The notes beneath the pieces are model-generated. The model made no database searches, was not told the DNA's origin, and was given only the letters and a program-made list of their open reading frames with translations. The translations under genes and the position numbers were made by a program. Below are positions 21,445 to 33,763 of a stretch of 64,000 nt of DNA, in pieces (position 1 is the stretch's first letter; each line of letters starts with the position of its first letter). Origin of the DNA: Aspergillus flavus (Eukaryota; Ascomycota; Eurotiomycetes; Eurotiales; Aspergillaceae); the NCBI RefSeq assembly GCF_009017415.1, contig NC_092409.1, positions 744,001 through 808,000 on the forward strand, read 5' to 3'.

Positions 21445-24400
21445 CGTGTGGAGTTATTCTTCAACGCCGATGACGATTCTGATATTCGGCCTTATTCGGG
21501 CCCGAGGGTTACCGATATGTCCGCCGCTTCGCCACATGGGATACATACGCAAGCGACTGACGCCGGGCTATTTCATTCTTACTCTAGAAGGGCGATAAGG
21601 TTTGCTCCAGACCGATTCCTTTCCTGTCTCAAGCTGGTCATGTTGAATAGTCAAGAATTCGTCCTTTCAGGAAGCTTGGCATTGGGGTTCAGAAGACAGT
21701 TAGATTATAAGACCCGGTCTCCAGTTTTGAAAACAACTGAATGACTCTGAGAATGATCCGCAACTAAGAGATCTCAGTAGACTTCCGGCCATGTAGATTG
21801 GAGACACTGAAGTCTGGCTGAGGTAGATCTCCGAGCGGATTGCTAGCTATTTACATGCGCGTTTCCGACAGCCCTGGAGTTCCTCGCCATGTTTCCTTTG
21901 TTCCATTTCACGTCTCACGGCTCGACCCTCGTCATGTTCCTCCAAGTCCATCATAACCCATCGTCATTTCGGTGGAGATGAAATGTCAAGCCATGCCATG
22001 GAAGGGGTTAGGCAGTAGTCGTCTGCATGACCATATGTAGAGTGGTCGCTGTGTTCGCGGTTTGATAGCATATGTGTTTCTTCTCGACCCTGTGAAGAGC
22101 TTGTCCTAGTATCATAGGTCAGTAAAGCAATGCAAGACTTTGAACGATGACATACTGCTCCCGCCTGGCCAACGGCTTGGCTACATCCTTCTCAAACTCG
22201 ACTGAGTGAAAAGCAACGTCAAGTGCGTGCCCGCTCGATGGTGGGAAATTTGGTTGTGTCAACATGTCCATACGACTGATGAGACCTGTCACTCGACGCG
22301 GATACAGACGAAGGCGGCGGCGGTTGATAACGGCAAGGTCAGGGGATATCCTGCAACTCATGTTGTCAGTGAATGATTTTTGAACCAAGGGCGAATCAAC
22401 CAACTCCATAGCCAAGACTTGTCAGTTTCTGCGGTTTACAGCACAGTCAGCTCCATGAAACAAAGTCAGAAAACAAGTGCATCTCACGAACCTTCCACGA
22501 GAATTGCTGAGTCCACATTCCAAGCATTGTGTGGTTGCACTTCCCGCAGAGCCAGACAGCGCTTTTTGGAGGAAGTAAGTCATCTTGCATTCAAGTCACC
22601 CGCGAGGCTTCTCATATAAATAGCGTGTAGCTGTGAGAAGAGTGAGATGAAGGGGACGAATTAAGAGGAAAATATGCTGTCAGCCAGCTGGCGTCTTCCA
22701 GCAAATGGTTTGTTTCCAATGCCCAACCTCCGGCTCATTGCCTCCAAAGGCGATATCATCTTAAACGATGATCTGAGCTGTGTGCTAATGCTGATTGTAT
22801 CTGTCCTGTCGGATGCTGTACTGTGACTCTTGATAGGATCGAATCCTATAGCACGAGCACACTTCCCAAAGGCGGTTCGTACAAATAGCAGACACTGCAC
22901 CGGTATGCAATACTGCGGTGGTTTGTCCTTGTCAATCAACAAATGTATTCACCAAAGGTGACCTTAGCCTTTTTAGGATGCCCAAAGGTACTTTGTGCAA
23001 ACATCAAACACCGCGCAGTTGACAGCAATTCAAGATTGCAATAGTTGACAAGCTGCCAGCCCTAAGGCCCTTACCACCGTATGGTGGACAGCGTGTGCTG
23101 CTAATGTCCAAGACGGCTTGGTACAACCAGCAGCACGGAGACAAATCCCAATGCAGACATGCAATTAGGTCATATGGGCTAGGGATACATGGGAGGTATC
23201 ATGATGTGAGAAAGTAGAAAATAGGGTGACTTGAAGAGGCAAGTGGCTGCAAATGAAGACATCGTAGTCAAGGCAGTGGGGGTATCATGATGAAGAGGAG
23301 GTTATAAGACAGTGCAAGATGTCGTAGGACAGAAGGATGAATGATATGGAATGGTTATATTAAGGAACCATATCATGAAAGGAGAATCATCATAGTGATA
23401 TGAAAGTAGGAAAAATAATATGTCGATGGTAGGAGATGGAGGAGGATGGAGAGAACAAGAAGAGCGCTTCGAGGGGGGATTGAGGTCGTATTTATAGGCA
23501 AAGAGGGACACCTGGTTTAGTGAATTCCTACAACCCCTCACCGAAGTCCACGTAAGTCTGTAGCTACGTCCCGCTGTGACAGGATAGACATACTCAAAGA
23601 AGACATAGAAGCGTCATCTGTATGCGCCACAAAGGGGTCACTTCGGGTATCATTGGATCGACGCAAAGAGGCATCCCGCAGCTGACAGTAGGTGCGGGAT
23701 AGAAGTAGTGAATATAGCTTCATCCTTCTGGCATTGGACGAATTTTCCCGAGTTGTGGCAAACAGGCGGAAACAGAGCCAGGTGAATACAACATACAACA
23801 GGGAATCATTTGTTGCATTCTGACATGCCGTGTTGATATTCACCAAACCCCGTTCTAGCCATTCGAGTATGACATATCCGGTCGGCGCCTGAGGCTCAAG
23901 CATTCTTATTCGTTCCCGGGTAACTTCCCATTACGTAGATGTTAGGTCTCGAAGCATGTCCAGACTGCCATTTAGTACGGATAAAGTTATTTCATTTTGT
24001 CGGCCTGTGTAACGCCCTTAGCACTAAAAGCTATTATATACTCGAGTGCAACCATCGGCGCAAATTTCCAGACTTCAGGCCTATAAGTCCAGTAGACAAT
24101 AGTGTCGTGCAACATCCCTACTAAACGAGTTGATGAGCATGTCGCGGCTAGGGTCCTTACTTGCGATCCATTGAGTGCCTTCAGATGTATGTCAAGGTTC
24201 GAGTAGAGCTAATGTTACGGATCTTCGGGAGAATGGCCAATGGCGGTGATGACGATCAGTGCCCAATTCGCTGTAACGGAGATGTGGAAGGAAGGGTTGC
24301 AAGATGAGTCCAGGGTAGCATAAGCGCTGGCTAACGGCATGCTGTCTGAGCATGAGAAAGCTCCTTGGTTAGTATGGACGTATAGAAACAGGAGTTGTAG

Positions 24401-25084
24401 CTCGCGTGAATTTCGTGGAAGCGACCGGTCGGTTTCATAACAGCAGGCGTTGCCTGTCCTACACCTGTAAGAACTCGCTCGCAGATGACTGGAACTTGAA
24501 CTATTCTTGAATATAGACGTTTTCCGGGGTTGAATCTATATCATTACTAGGCCCTTAGTATTGTTGTTGGTATTGATATCAATAAGGAGAATGTTAGACG
24601 GTGGCATACCATAGCGAACGTTCTGCTTCTCAACTGTTGGTCCGATTGTATGCCAGTGTTCCAGTCGCAAACCTTTGTGTGAGTATCGAAGCTGGACATA
24701 GTGCGGTCTTATTTTATGGAGTTTGTCCTTCGCCGTTATTCCAGACGACAGTGGTCGGATTGGTGAGAAACGACCACATGGCCCACTTTGTATGGTAATA
24801 CAGATCCCCTCAGAACCAGGTCCGGACACGGGAACGTTTGCGCAAGATTTCGCCCACCAACGATCGTCGGTAATATCACGTAGGGAAAATACTGGCAGAG
24901 GGGTTTCACAATTCGTAAGAGGCTACACACGGTCGCGGGCTCCCAATGTTCGGAATTATTCGTACCTCTAACCAGAGGAGCTGCTCCAAACTACATACCC
25001 TTTGCCCCTAGGCCAATGAGTCCTATCTCAACTCCAAAGATACCGGTAGGGCTTCTCTCGTACAAAAGACACCTCGGGAGGGTA
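21445..25084. other. 3.6 kb gene-poor region
   Basis: No recognisable gene. Minus-strand frames at 22119-22415 and 23538-23903 (121 residues, helical look) and plus-strand frames at 24601-24971 are short and have no family signal. GA/AT-rich purine runs occur on the + strand at about 23200-23480. I see no transposase, terminal inverted repeat or long direct repeat. It could be regulatory DNA, a non-coding RNA locus or a decayed region. Confidence 0.4.
23538..23903 (-). other. Unassigned 121-residue open frame
   Basis: Single frame with a Met start at 23903 and a mixed amphipathic composition, including LLYVVFTWLCFRLFATT and RTYCQLRDAS. No family is recognised and no obvious splice partner is visible. 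It may be chance or an exon of an unrecognised gene. Confidence 0.2.
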
Positions 25085-26844
25085 TCACTCCACTTCATTT
25101 GCAGGCTTTGTGCGCAGTGGGAGCCCAAGGTGGCCTTTCTCAATTTTGTCCCGTTTGTCACCCACCAGTGGTCTGGGCTTAGAGTGATCGTTGTTTTGAC
25201 AACGGGCATGATCTTGATCCTTTTCCCCATTGTGATGGTTTTGCAAGACTTTTTGCTTCACGTCGTCAACCTTCTCATGTAGCGCACGTACTTTGTGCTT
25301 GGTTCGGGTGTATCCCTCGATGCCCGCGAGGACCGCGTACGACTTGCTAATGGAGACGTGAGACATGTCGACCCCTCTGTCTTGGAGGGAGTGAATAAAA
25401 GCACGAAAGTTGTCTGCAGGAGGACGGTAATGGCCACTTTTGTATGGTCAGTAGTTTTCCTAGATTGGGGCCAGGGAGGAAATACCTCAATGGCGCCAAA
25501 CTGCGAAGCTGTCCATTCCGGACCTTGATTAGACCTGCAGCAGAAATGCGAGCACCTCGAAGAAACGATGAATGCTGAAATGCACCTGATTGCTTGATCC
25601 CGATATACAAGCGAAAGGAGGTATCGGCAACCTGAACACGCTAGTGTTAGGATATAGTAAATGCAACTGATCGAGAAACTCACGAATATCCACATGTCTT
25701 CCTTCTTCAACGACTTGCCCCTTATACTGCTAAGGATTGTTGACGGACTGACATGCACAACCTTTTTCAACTTCTTGACTGCTTTATAATCTTCGTTCAC
25801 GTACGTTTCTTTCGCTTCTCTGACGCACATGTCGCTATCTGAGTCATAATCTGATGACGAAAGTGACGAGACAGACGATGAGGAACTGGTCAAGAATGAG
25901 TCCGGGTCACCCGCTTCCGTATTCCCTTGAAACTGCGGTGCATCCTCGTCGATATGTACAACCCCCTTCAAGCTGTCCTTGAACCGCCTGTTATCTGTCC
26001 ATACGCGCTCGTTATTTTTCGCCCATCGGAATAGCCCAGCTTCGTCCACCCTCACCAGGTAATTCATCCGTTCTTCGCGTGAGAGGTATCGCACTTGCTG
26101 TCGCTCGAGTTTGTCACGCGGGCACTGAGGGAGGTCAAGATCTTTCCCTTCGCCGTAGTCGAGCCAAAAGAAGAAGTTCTGGGCGGTAGTCGAGTTCTTC
26201 CAATACGAGTGATACACGCGAAGGTTGCTGCCATGGCGGTGCTTCAAATCCACCAACTCGAGGAAGTACTGCAAGTCCATCATTTTCGCCGTTGTCCCCG
26301 GCGGCAAGTCGAGCTGGGCAGGCTGTGAGGCCAGGTTACCGCTGGACTGCCGCGTCGCATTCCGAGTGGGCGAAACGGGTTCCTGGTCAAGGTCATCGTC
26401 ACCACCTGCCCGTTTGGCGACACTGACAGCCCGCTGCCAATTACGCCGAGCATGGGCGGAACTATTATTCTCGACGGTAGCTTCCGGGGCCGATGGGCGA
26501 TGGAGGAGGCGCCATTCCGCTTCTTTGACGGCCTGGAACGGATCACTATGAGATAACGAGCTTGTTGAGTAGCTGTCACGACCTACCTCTACCCAACGCG
26601 TGGTCGCCGATATTCCACAGCCTTGCAACTCTCGTCGCGTTCGATATCCGCGGTATGTTCTCTATGAAGCGACCAGTTTAGGGCAAGAATCTCAAGACCG
26701 ACAGGCTTTCCGTACCTGAATCACTCTCGCTGCCCACTGCTCCTTATCAGTGACGTCATTCCTCGGTGGCCGTTCCATTGGATCGGTCGCGCTGTCAAAT
26801 TTGGTGGATTCAACTAATCTAGGAGAATGTGTATCTTTTGTCAT
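25085..26844 (-). CDS. IQ calmodulin-binding motif protein
   Basis: Conserved fungal protein with an N-terminal IQ motif and a long unnamed domain. Four exons, 26716-26844, 25684-26661, 25486-25631 and 25085-25436, give 534 residues, all phases consistent. The IQ motif is rebuilt only across the first splice site: exon 1 ends AARVIQ and exon 2 begins RTYRGYRTRR, matching IQxxxRGxxxR. The conserved core follows, with QYFLELVDLKHRHGSNLRVY, FFFWLDYGEGKDLDL, QQVRYLSREERMNYLVRVD, a Ser/Asp-rich linker, KKVVHVSPSTILSSIRGKS, then YIGIKQSGAFQHSSFLRG and the C-terminal HYRPPADNFRAFIHSL. The tail is Lys/His-rich. The expected role is calmodulin binding, possibly in growth or stress signalling. The neighbours give no clue. 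Confidence 0.9.
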
Positions 26845-28384
26845 TGTATAGGTAGTACAGTGAAATATAATATTTTCGGCAATATTGACTAGACATTTGT
26901 GGATACGAAAGAGGGAAGACGGAGGGGTGGAAGAAGAAAAAAGGAGATCGTCGCGTCGGGCAAAAGAATTCTGTTGGTGTTGTTGATCTGCGCTTGGCGT
27001 CTTCCCGTGACCTCAAGTGCGAACGATATAATTTATAACCCCAGGGACAGAGAAATACAAGAAAAGTCTACCAAGTAATCAATATTTTCCTCCGTGATTC
27101 TCACCTTTGAAAGAATGGTACACCAAGCAGAGCAGTGTTCTTGTGAGAGCCAAGATATCATGTTCCTTCCTGAAAGTGGTATCATCCTCTCCGCCATTGG
27201 CTTACCTTGAATGTGGCATACTGTAACAAGAGTCCATCTTTCTCGAGTAGGCTGTTGGCCGTATTAGATAACATCCGCTGAGTCAATCACGTTGAACAGG
27301 ACAATGTTGAAGAGAAAAAGAGAAGGAATACATGATAATGCTCAGTGTCCCTAGTGAGGCTCTTATAGGCCCCGGGGAATCCAACCTAAGACTGGCATCT
27401 ATTTTATAGATGTCGCACTTGTCGCTTTTGCACACCCAAAGCTTCAGATCGAATCAGTCTTGTTTGAATGTTCAAGTGTTGCATAATCCATTTGTACAAA
27501 GTAGGTGGTAAATCCACATATAGGGCCGAGTGGCCCACGTGGTCCGTGCTCATCCCACTCCAAATCCCACATTTTGTGTTTCCTTCCTTGCCATTAACCA
27601 CTACTGAGTACAACGCAACTTGGCGGCATGGCTGACAAACCCTATACTGAAAACGCCTGTGATCGATCTTTTCCTTACATACAAATGAGAATTGCAGAAT
27701 CTCTTGCTCCTAACTGTGCCTTGTTCTATAGCCTACCGGAAATGACCGGAATCTTGTTTCTGTGCTAGTAGCAGTGACCCGCCAGTAAAAAGCACGAAGA
27801 CGTATATCCAACAGGAATCTTCCTGCATACTAGCAGTCCCACAAGGTAATAGGTGTGAAGCCTTAGGGTTCTTATGAATTTAAGTTTTTCGGACATGCTG
27901 GCCGGAATTATGATGTCAGTTGCAGGTATATATATCCGTTCATAACATCTCTTTTCATTGGATATACTAAGGACGCTTAACAGGATCCTGTTTTTGATGA
28001 CCTTGTTGAAACCAGAATGACTGCATAACTAGTACCCCTGTATTACTATCCAGCATTTAGGTGTCAGGGTACCGTTCAATGAGGAACGGGGAACTTAGGG
28101 TAGTCAAGAGACAAATAGAGCTATTCCTTGCTTGGGCTCGTGATCTAAAGCACGGGCCCTGCTTGATGTGTAGAACCGGTCCCTAGCCATCTTTACCTTG
28201 ATATTATCCCAGCAGAGCATAGTCTGAACACGCGTCTTATAAGTAATTGTTACCTCGAGAAATATCGAGGCGATGGTTTGTAGTCCCAGCATAGTAAAGG
28301 TCTCGAGGCTATTTTTGTGACCCTGAAGACAAAGACCAAAGCTTCTCACATCACTTATTATACAGACCTAATTGCAAAACCAGC
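26845..28384. other. Divergent intergenic region, no gene seen
   Basis: About 1.5 kb between the IQ-protein start (-) and the decarboxylase-like gene (+). Pyrimidine-rich minus-strand sequence lies just upstream of the IQ gene (about 26890-26950), as is common in fungal promoters. Short frames only. Confidence 0.4.
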
Positions 28385-30236
28385 ATGTCAAGTTTCAAGT
28401 CAGAGGATTACAAGGTGGGGGCTTATATAGGATATCGAATGGAGGAGCTGGGAGTCCGCGATTACTTCGTTGTACCTGGTAAGGACACACCCTCTATAGG
28501 AGTTGGATTGAACACGACCGCTAACCCCATGCAGGAGACACCAACCTGACCCTCCTCGACAGTCTCCTGGAAAACCCACGTCTTCGGATGGTAGAATGCT
28601 GCAACGAGCTGAACACGGGATACGCTGCAGATGGTTATGCGCGTGCGTCGGAATGTAAAACAGCAGTGGCTGTCGTTCCATACATTGTCGGCGGTTTATC
28701 TATCCTGAATGCTATATCGGGTGCTTGCTCAGAACGACTTAAGGTCATCGTTATCTCGGGCTGTCCACCTACTAGCGTGTTGACCAGCAGTAAACCGACG
28801 CACCATACGCCGTCGCCGACGAATAAGGACGTGGCCCTCCACGCCTTTCAAGGAGTGACGGCTGCGTCAGTACGCGTCAACACTGCTGAATCCGCGACAG
28901 AGGTGATTGATAATGCCATAATTAAATGTATTCAACAATCACTCCCGGTATACATCGAACTGCCGAACGACATTGCCGGCGCACCATGCCCTTTCCCAAT
29001 ACCTTTCACCCGGAAAGTTGAGGAAGCGACCCAGCTGAACAGAAATGGCGAGGCACTAGAAGCTGTAACAGATCTGTGGAACTCTTCTCATAGACCAGTA
29101 CTACTTCTCGGAAGTCAGGCACGAGTGTCGCTTCCGCGAGATATTGTCCAACGTCTTGCCGAAAAGCTCGGCTGCCCGGTGTTGTGCCAACCGGATGGAC
29201 GTTGGCTATCGGAATCCCACCCACAGTATTGGTGCACCTTCTGGCCTGGCTTACTCAACCCCGAAGGAGAGAAGCTTGTCTTGGATTCTGATCTTTGGCT
29301 AGCCATCGGAGTCTCCTGGTCGGACTTACATACTCACTCCATCGACCCAAAGGAGGAGAACTACCGTTTGATCGCCCTACAACACGACGGGGTTGAGTTA
29401 CCAGAGGATAAAGTGATTAGCCCGGTAAACCTCAGAGAGTTGGTCTCAGCGATGATCGACAGCAACATTATTCGCCGAAGCGATTCTCTGCCTAGCTCTA
29501 AGCCGAGCCACCCCGCTGGCATCCAGACTGAAATCAAAACTTCCGACGATGCATTGACAGTGCGAAGTTTGCTATCAGGTGTCCAAGCTATGCTGCAAGA
29601 GAACTCCAAACTGGTTGTGGATACAGGCGACACGTGGTTTGCTGCGAGCCACGTTGAGCTGCCAGATGGGGTGGATATCTACATGCAACTTCCCTACGCA
29701 TCGATCGGATGGAGTGTGCCAGCTACTCTTGGCGCTCAAGTAGCTCATCCTCATGGTCGCGTTATTCTCATGGTAGGTGATGGTGCATTTCAAATGACGG
29801 CCCAAGAGATAAGCACGATGGTACGGATGAAGTTGAATCCGATCATTTTCCTGTTCAATAATCTGGGATACAAGATCGAGGTTAGCTATACCTTTCCCGT
29901 TGGTCTACTTCGGCTAACCGGGATATACAGACCGCAGTGCACGAAGGCTCATACAATTATATCGCTAATTGGGACTATACTAAGCTAGCCACCTCGTTCC
30001 TCGACAAGCCCCATGCGCAACCCCCTAGCCCGTATGCAACAGACAAGCCAGGTGATGATGAAATGCCCGTGTTTGCCGAGAAGGTCCGTACACAGGCCGA
30101 CCTCCTGCGGGCGATGAAGAGAGTTTCTGCAGAGAGTGACAAGCTTGCGTTCTTGGAGTGTTGTATCCAACCAGATAATATGACTCCAGAGCTGCGAGCT
30201 TTGGGAGAGAAGGTGTCAAAGGGGGTTTCGAAATAA
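28385..30236 (+). CDS. Pyruvate decarboxylase-like ThDP enzyme
   Basis: Thiamine-diphosphate-dependent 2-oxo-acid decarboxylase of the PDC family; cytosolic, normally pyruvate to acetaldehyde. Three exons, 28385-28478, 28535-29880 and 29931-30236, join to 581 residues, close to the usual 560-580. The N-terminal Pyr domain has VECCNELNTGYAADGYARA, holding the catalytic glutamate, and the double-His motif in PTHHTPS. The C-terminal ThDP site begins with VGDGAFQMTAQEIS and ends with FLFNNLGYKIE. The exon 2/3 junction then gives EGSYNYIANWDYTKL. Departures from house-keeping PDCs are NNLGYKIE in place of the usual NNxGYTIE, and VAVVPYIVGGLS where a VTFxVGxLS-type strand is expected. This may be a paralogue with a different substrate such as an aromatic or branched oxo-acid. 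It is not flanked by obvious pathway partners. Confidence 0.9.
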
Positions 30237-30840
30237 AGGGACGTTACACATACTCCTTTGCAGGGAATTGTGTTATGCTAGAATTGCATAGAGAATCGGA
30301 GACCTTACAGTCAAACTGTATGATACAATGCAGAACGACTGTTTAACAGGAAAGGAGGCAAGCACTACCTCAATTGTCACGTGGTTGCTTTTTATAGCCC
30401 TCTGTTACTCCAGGAACAACAACTCTTCAACTCTTTAGCTGCAAGCATAGCCCTCACCATAGGTACACTAGGATAGTATTATCATATGCCCTCTGGTTAA
30501 GCCTTTTGGAGCAGCCAGTTCTTCTGTGCCAGAGGATCTAATATAGTTGCTAGCCACCGTCTAACCACATTAAAAGTCATCTACATGTGCATAATGGCAG
30601 ATGGTAAAAGAAGATTTGTTACACTAAAGATTTACAAATGGACCAGATCTGTCAGGCGCTAATGATCGTGACCTGAAAGGGATTCTGCACAATCACCCCG
30701 CCTTTACGCACTGTTGATCTTGGATCTGTTTACAGTACAAACGCCAAAGCCTACCTCTACTGGATCTAACTGACATACAACTCAGGATTGCACAATAACT
30801 CTTGTTAATAGATCTAAATTGTTTCCTGTTTATAGCGGAT
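30237..30840. other. Intergenic, promoter of the SRR1-like gene
   Basis: About 600 bases between two same-strand genes. No coding or RNA signal. Confidence 0.4.
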
Positions 30841-31895
30841 ATGAGTGACGTGCAAGACTCTGACTGTGAAGATATTCACTGTCCACCAGGACGAGACTAT
30901 GACACGTTCATGCAGGAGACAGCTGGGATCCGGCAGCTTTACGAAGCCGGAGTTCCGTTTTTCACAAAGGAACAGCTCCAGGATCTCAGTAGGCAGCTTA
31001 AGCAAGCAGAGACGTCTGATAAGCCAGAGATACTCATCAAAGGACTGGAGGGCACGGAAGAAACCTTTGAAGTCAAGACTGGCGTCACCAGGGCTGGGTC
31101 TGAACCCGGCACAGAATGGGTTCTGTACGTTCCTTTAGATTCCCAAATCAACATCCCGAGTCAAACTACGCTAACTATTACCGTTGTAGTAAAGCACCAG
31201 CTATCGAATACCGCACCTTTGGTTTCCTCACCTCGTACAGGGCATACCAGATGGACGGCTATAGTGACCTTAGCCTGAGGGTCCTCCACTACATGGAGTT
31301 GCGCGATGAAGTTACCAAAGAGCTACTACCCGGGTTTCGCTACGCTGTGGATTCGGTCGAAATAATCACGAATTCTTTTACATCCTGCATCCAGGCCTGG
31401 GAAGCGAGCGAATCCTACGCCCAACTGCAGGAGATCGTCGAATCCCGTGAGAACTTTCCTCCAATCACGAAAATAGTTGCCCTTGCTTTGGGCTCTATGC
31501 AACCTCGTTCCCTTGACAACTGGGATCACAGGTCTGAGTATCAGCACGCCTTGGCCTTGACATTGCGTGACATCGTGGGTAAACGTCAGGGTGAGACCTC
31601 TGGGAATGTACAATGCTACGTACAGGACCCTGCCTACACCGAGGTTGACAAGTCGATTCTCAAGACATATGATATTACCATTCTAGAAGATCCAGATGCT
31701 TTCGTGGAGATCGATGGTTCTACAATTGTCTTGACCTTCGCACCGGATGTGCCTGTCAGACAAATCGTTGCCGACATCGCTCGACCTGCTATGATGATTT
31801 GGAATACATGTGAAGAAGAGAGATGGGTGCATAATGGTCGTGAACAGTTCATGTATGATTATCTTCACCACCATCTTTGTCTATCCAGTAGTTGA
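30841..31895 (+). CDS. SRR1-like domain protein
   Basis: Protein with a C-terminal SRR1-like domain (named from the plant SENSITIVITY TO RED LIGHT REDUCED 1). Fungal members are numerous and of unclear function. Exons 30841-31124 and 31190-31895 give 329 residues. The donor GTACGT at 31125 and acceptor at 31189 restore the join VLKAPAIEYRTFGFLT; reading through would hit a stop. The start at 30841 is preferred over an upstream in-frame Met at 30802, which adds only hydrophobic leader-like residues. The SRR1 region spans about residues 130-310 and shows ITKIVALALGSM, HALALTLRDIV, VQCYVQDPAYTEVDKSIL, STIVLTFAPDVPVRQIVAD and ARPAMMIWN. No membrane segment is seen. The N-terminal third is acidic and helical. 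Confidence 0.88.
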
Positions 31896-32926
31896 CCACG
31901 AACAGGACGGACCCCTTTTCCGCACGACTGAGAGAAATGATAAAGTCCTATGATAGGATCGATCTCTTGAGTGATGAGGAGAAGTTTGGAGAGGTTGCGA
32001 TATTTATTCGGCGTGAGTAACCATGATAAAGGACAGGGGTCTACCTATTTCTACAAGATTGGTCATCGTATTCCGAGTTACATGTCCCCTTGTAATGCTT
32101 GTGACAGCCTGGAAACTCGGAACTCAAGTCAATGTATGCACACCTAGTTGCAGTTGATTATATTAGGGCCTCGGAGAGTGGTCGTGGGTAGTTCACTCTG
32201 GATGTAATAAGGAACATAAAGGCGCAGCTGTAGTTAGAATATTAATGTATAAGGAAGAGCATTACAAGGAGCCATATAAACGTATTAACGATAGTATGCA
32301 GATATAATCATGTGTACATTGCTCGGAATATTGGCGTCCACATATGCTACCTAGAGCGATGTTCGAGTAGTGTTGGGACTGCTGTCTATAAAGTATGAGT
32401 ATCATCCTTGAGGAGGTTATTATGAGGAGTGACATAGGTGTCGCTATGCAGGAAGGCTCGGGCATGACGAGATTTCAGTCATGCGTTAGCCCGATCACCA
32501 AAATTAGGACAGGAAACCCGTGACCTAAGGTTGTGACCTAAAAGGCCACGCTAGAGAAAGAGAAATTCCGTTACGGTCTCTCCAAGCTGCATCTGTGGTT
32601 CCATCATCCAACGAGTCTTGGCTCAGATTAATTCACAGAGGATGGCTCTCTGGTGATGGGATAATCACGGTCCATTTTGGGATGGGATGTACCCCTAACC
32701 TTTCGTTCAAGGTCCGGCGATACAACCCCAAACAACGTCCGATCAAGCTGCGTGGAATCCCGCTTTGTGGCCTTGCTAATGCAGATTGGACAGTGTTTCG
32801 CTCCTGTAGAGTGACACCAGCTCTATTAGGTTGCACTTCTCCGAGCCATGACTTCATATTGTCCTTTGATGTGCTCCCGAGCCTGGCGGTGTTGAATGAG
32901 TTGTATTTGTGGCCGATTTTGGTATC
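31896..32926. other. Convergent intergenic region
   Basis: About 1 kb between the 3' ends of the SRR1-like (+) and RelA/SpoT-domain (-) genes. The plus-strand open frame starting at 32595 is the antisense shadow of the latter and its flank. No other gene is seen. Confidence 0.4.
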
Positions 32927-33763
32927 CTATAAGCGTGCCTTCGCCATTGGACCGGACGAGCGTTTGGGTCTCGTCATCTTCAAATTTCGCAAGAACTCCT
33001 CTAAGGGCTTTGTGGTTCCCCGCGCTCGACTTTCCTGCTTGGCCACATCCGCAACCAAACATCCTACCTCATACACCATTTCGAACAGCAGATCAGTCGA
33101 TATATGTCGGACGGCTTCGTTTTCGGACATGCAGTTCAGGAGCCATTCTCCGCGGTGAATGGCACAGCTCAAGGAATGCAGGAGCTGGCGATCCTCGAGA
33201 TTCATTTTCGATTGTGCCTTATACACAGCGTCATGTTCAAATTGAGCCCAGGCATGCCGCAACATAGAAACGATCTGTATTTCTACTCTCCGCCTTCTTG
33301 ATCCGTCTCGCGCCTGTGGCTCGCCCTCTCTCAAATACACCCAACAATGGGTGGCGCAATAGCCTGGACGCTGATGAATGTTGCTAAAAGTATCTCGAGC
33401 AATACTGTTGGTGTTTACTTCTCCATAGCTTTTCTTCAATTCGACATCGAATCGTTGACTTAGTGCGTCCTGCACGCGCTCTCTATCTTGAGGGAAACAT
33501 ACGGCGATGCGAACTCCTGCGAGGTCTGAGATCTCGTCCTGGACGTCTTCTTTCGATGGGTACAGTCGCTTACGCAAGCGCTCCCGTTGACGAAGCTTGC
33601 GCTCAAGGCTGGATGGGTCTTTTGTCCGGTGGGTGACAACCCCTGGAAGAAACTCAGCCTGAAGCATTTCGGCGCATATTCTGCCGGTCGTTGCTGCGTT
33701 TCGCGCGTAGATCCATCTTTTACTTTTGTACTCTTGCACGAAGTCAGTAACAACTGAGGCCAT
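32927..33763 (-). CDS. RelA/SpoT synthetase-domain protein (alarmone synthetase-like)
   Basis: Single-exon, 278-residue protein with a RelA/SpoT nucleotidyltransferase domain; bacterial relatives transfer pyrophosphate from ATP to GDP/GTP to make (p)ppGpp. Visible motifs are the basic substrate-binding run THRTKDPSSLERKLRQRE (44-61), then EISDLAGVRIAV (77-88), which holds the metal-binding Asp80. RPGYCATH (132-139) stands in for the GYRGIH-type loop. VEIQIVSMLRHAWAQFEHD (160-178) carries the catalytic-type Glu161 and the conserved EHD. It has no HD hydrolase, TGS or ACT domain, so it resembles a small alarmone synthetase. A helical C-terminus follows. Fungi lack a classical stringent response, so the product is unknown. 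The substitution of RGI by CAT in the loop may alter activity. Confidence 0.85.
   Translation of the reverse strand: MASVVTDFVQEYKSKRWIYARNAATTGRICAEMLQAEFLPGVVTHRTKDPSSLERKLRQRERLRKRLYPSKEDVQDEISDLAGVRIAVCFPQDRERVQDALSQRFDVELKKSYGEVNTNSIARDTFSNIHQRPGYCATHCWVYLREGEPQARDGSRRRRVEIQIVSMLRHAWAQFEHDAVYKAQSKMNLEDRQLLHSLSCAIHRGEWLLNCMSENEAVRHISTDLLFEMVYEVGCLVADVAKQESRARGTTKPLEEFLRNLKMTRPKRSSGPMAKARL

Noticed and set aside
26540..26580. Extra 41-base intron in the IQ-protein exon 2
   Set aside because: It has GT-AG ends but is shorter than every other intron here, and removing it creates an immediate stop. Read-through keeps the frame.
32595..33158. 187-residue plus-strand open frame
   Set aside because: It lies antisense to the RelA/SpoT-domain gene, whose frame has clear domain motifs. 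The plus frame has none.
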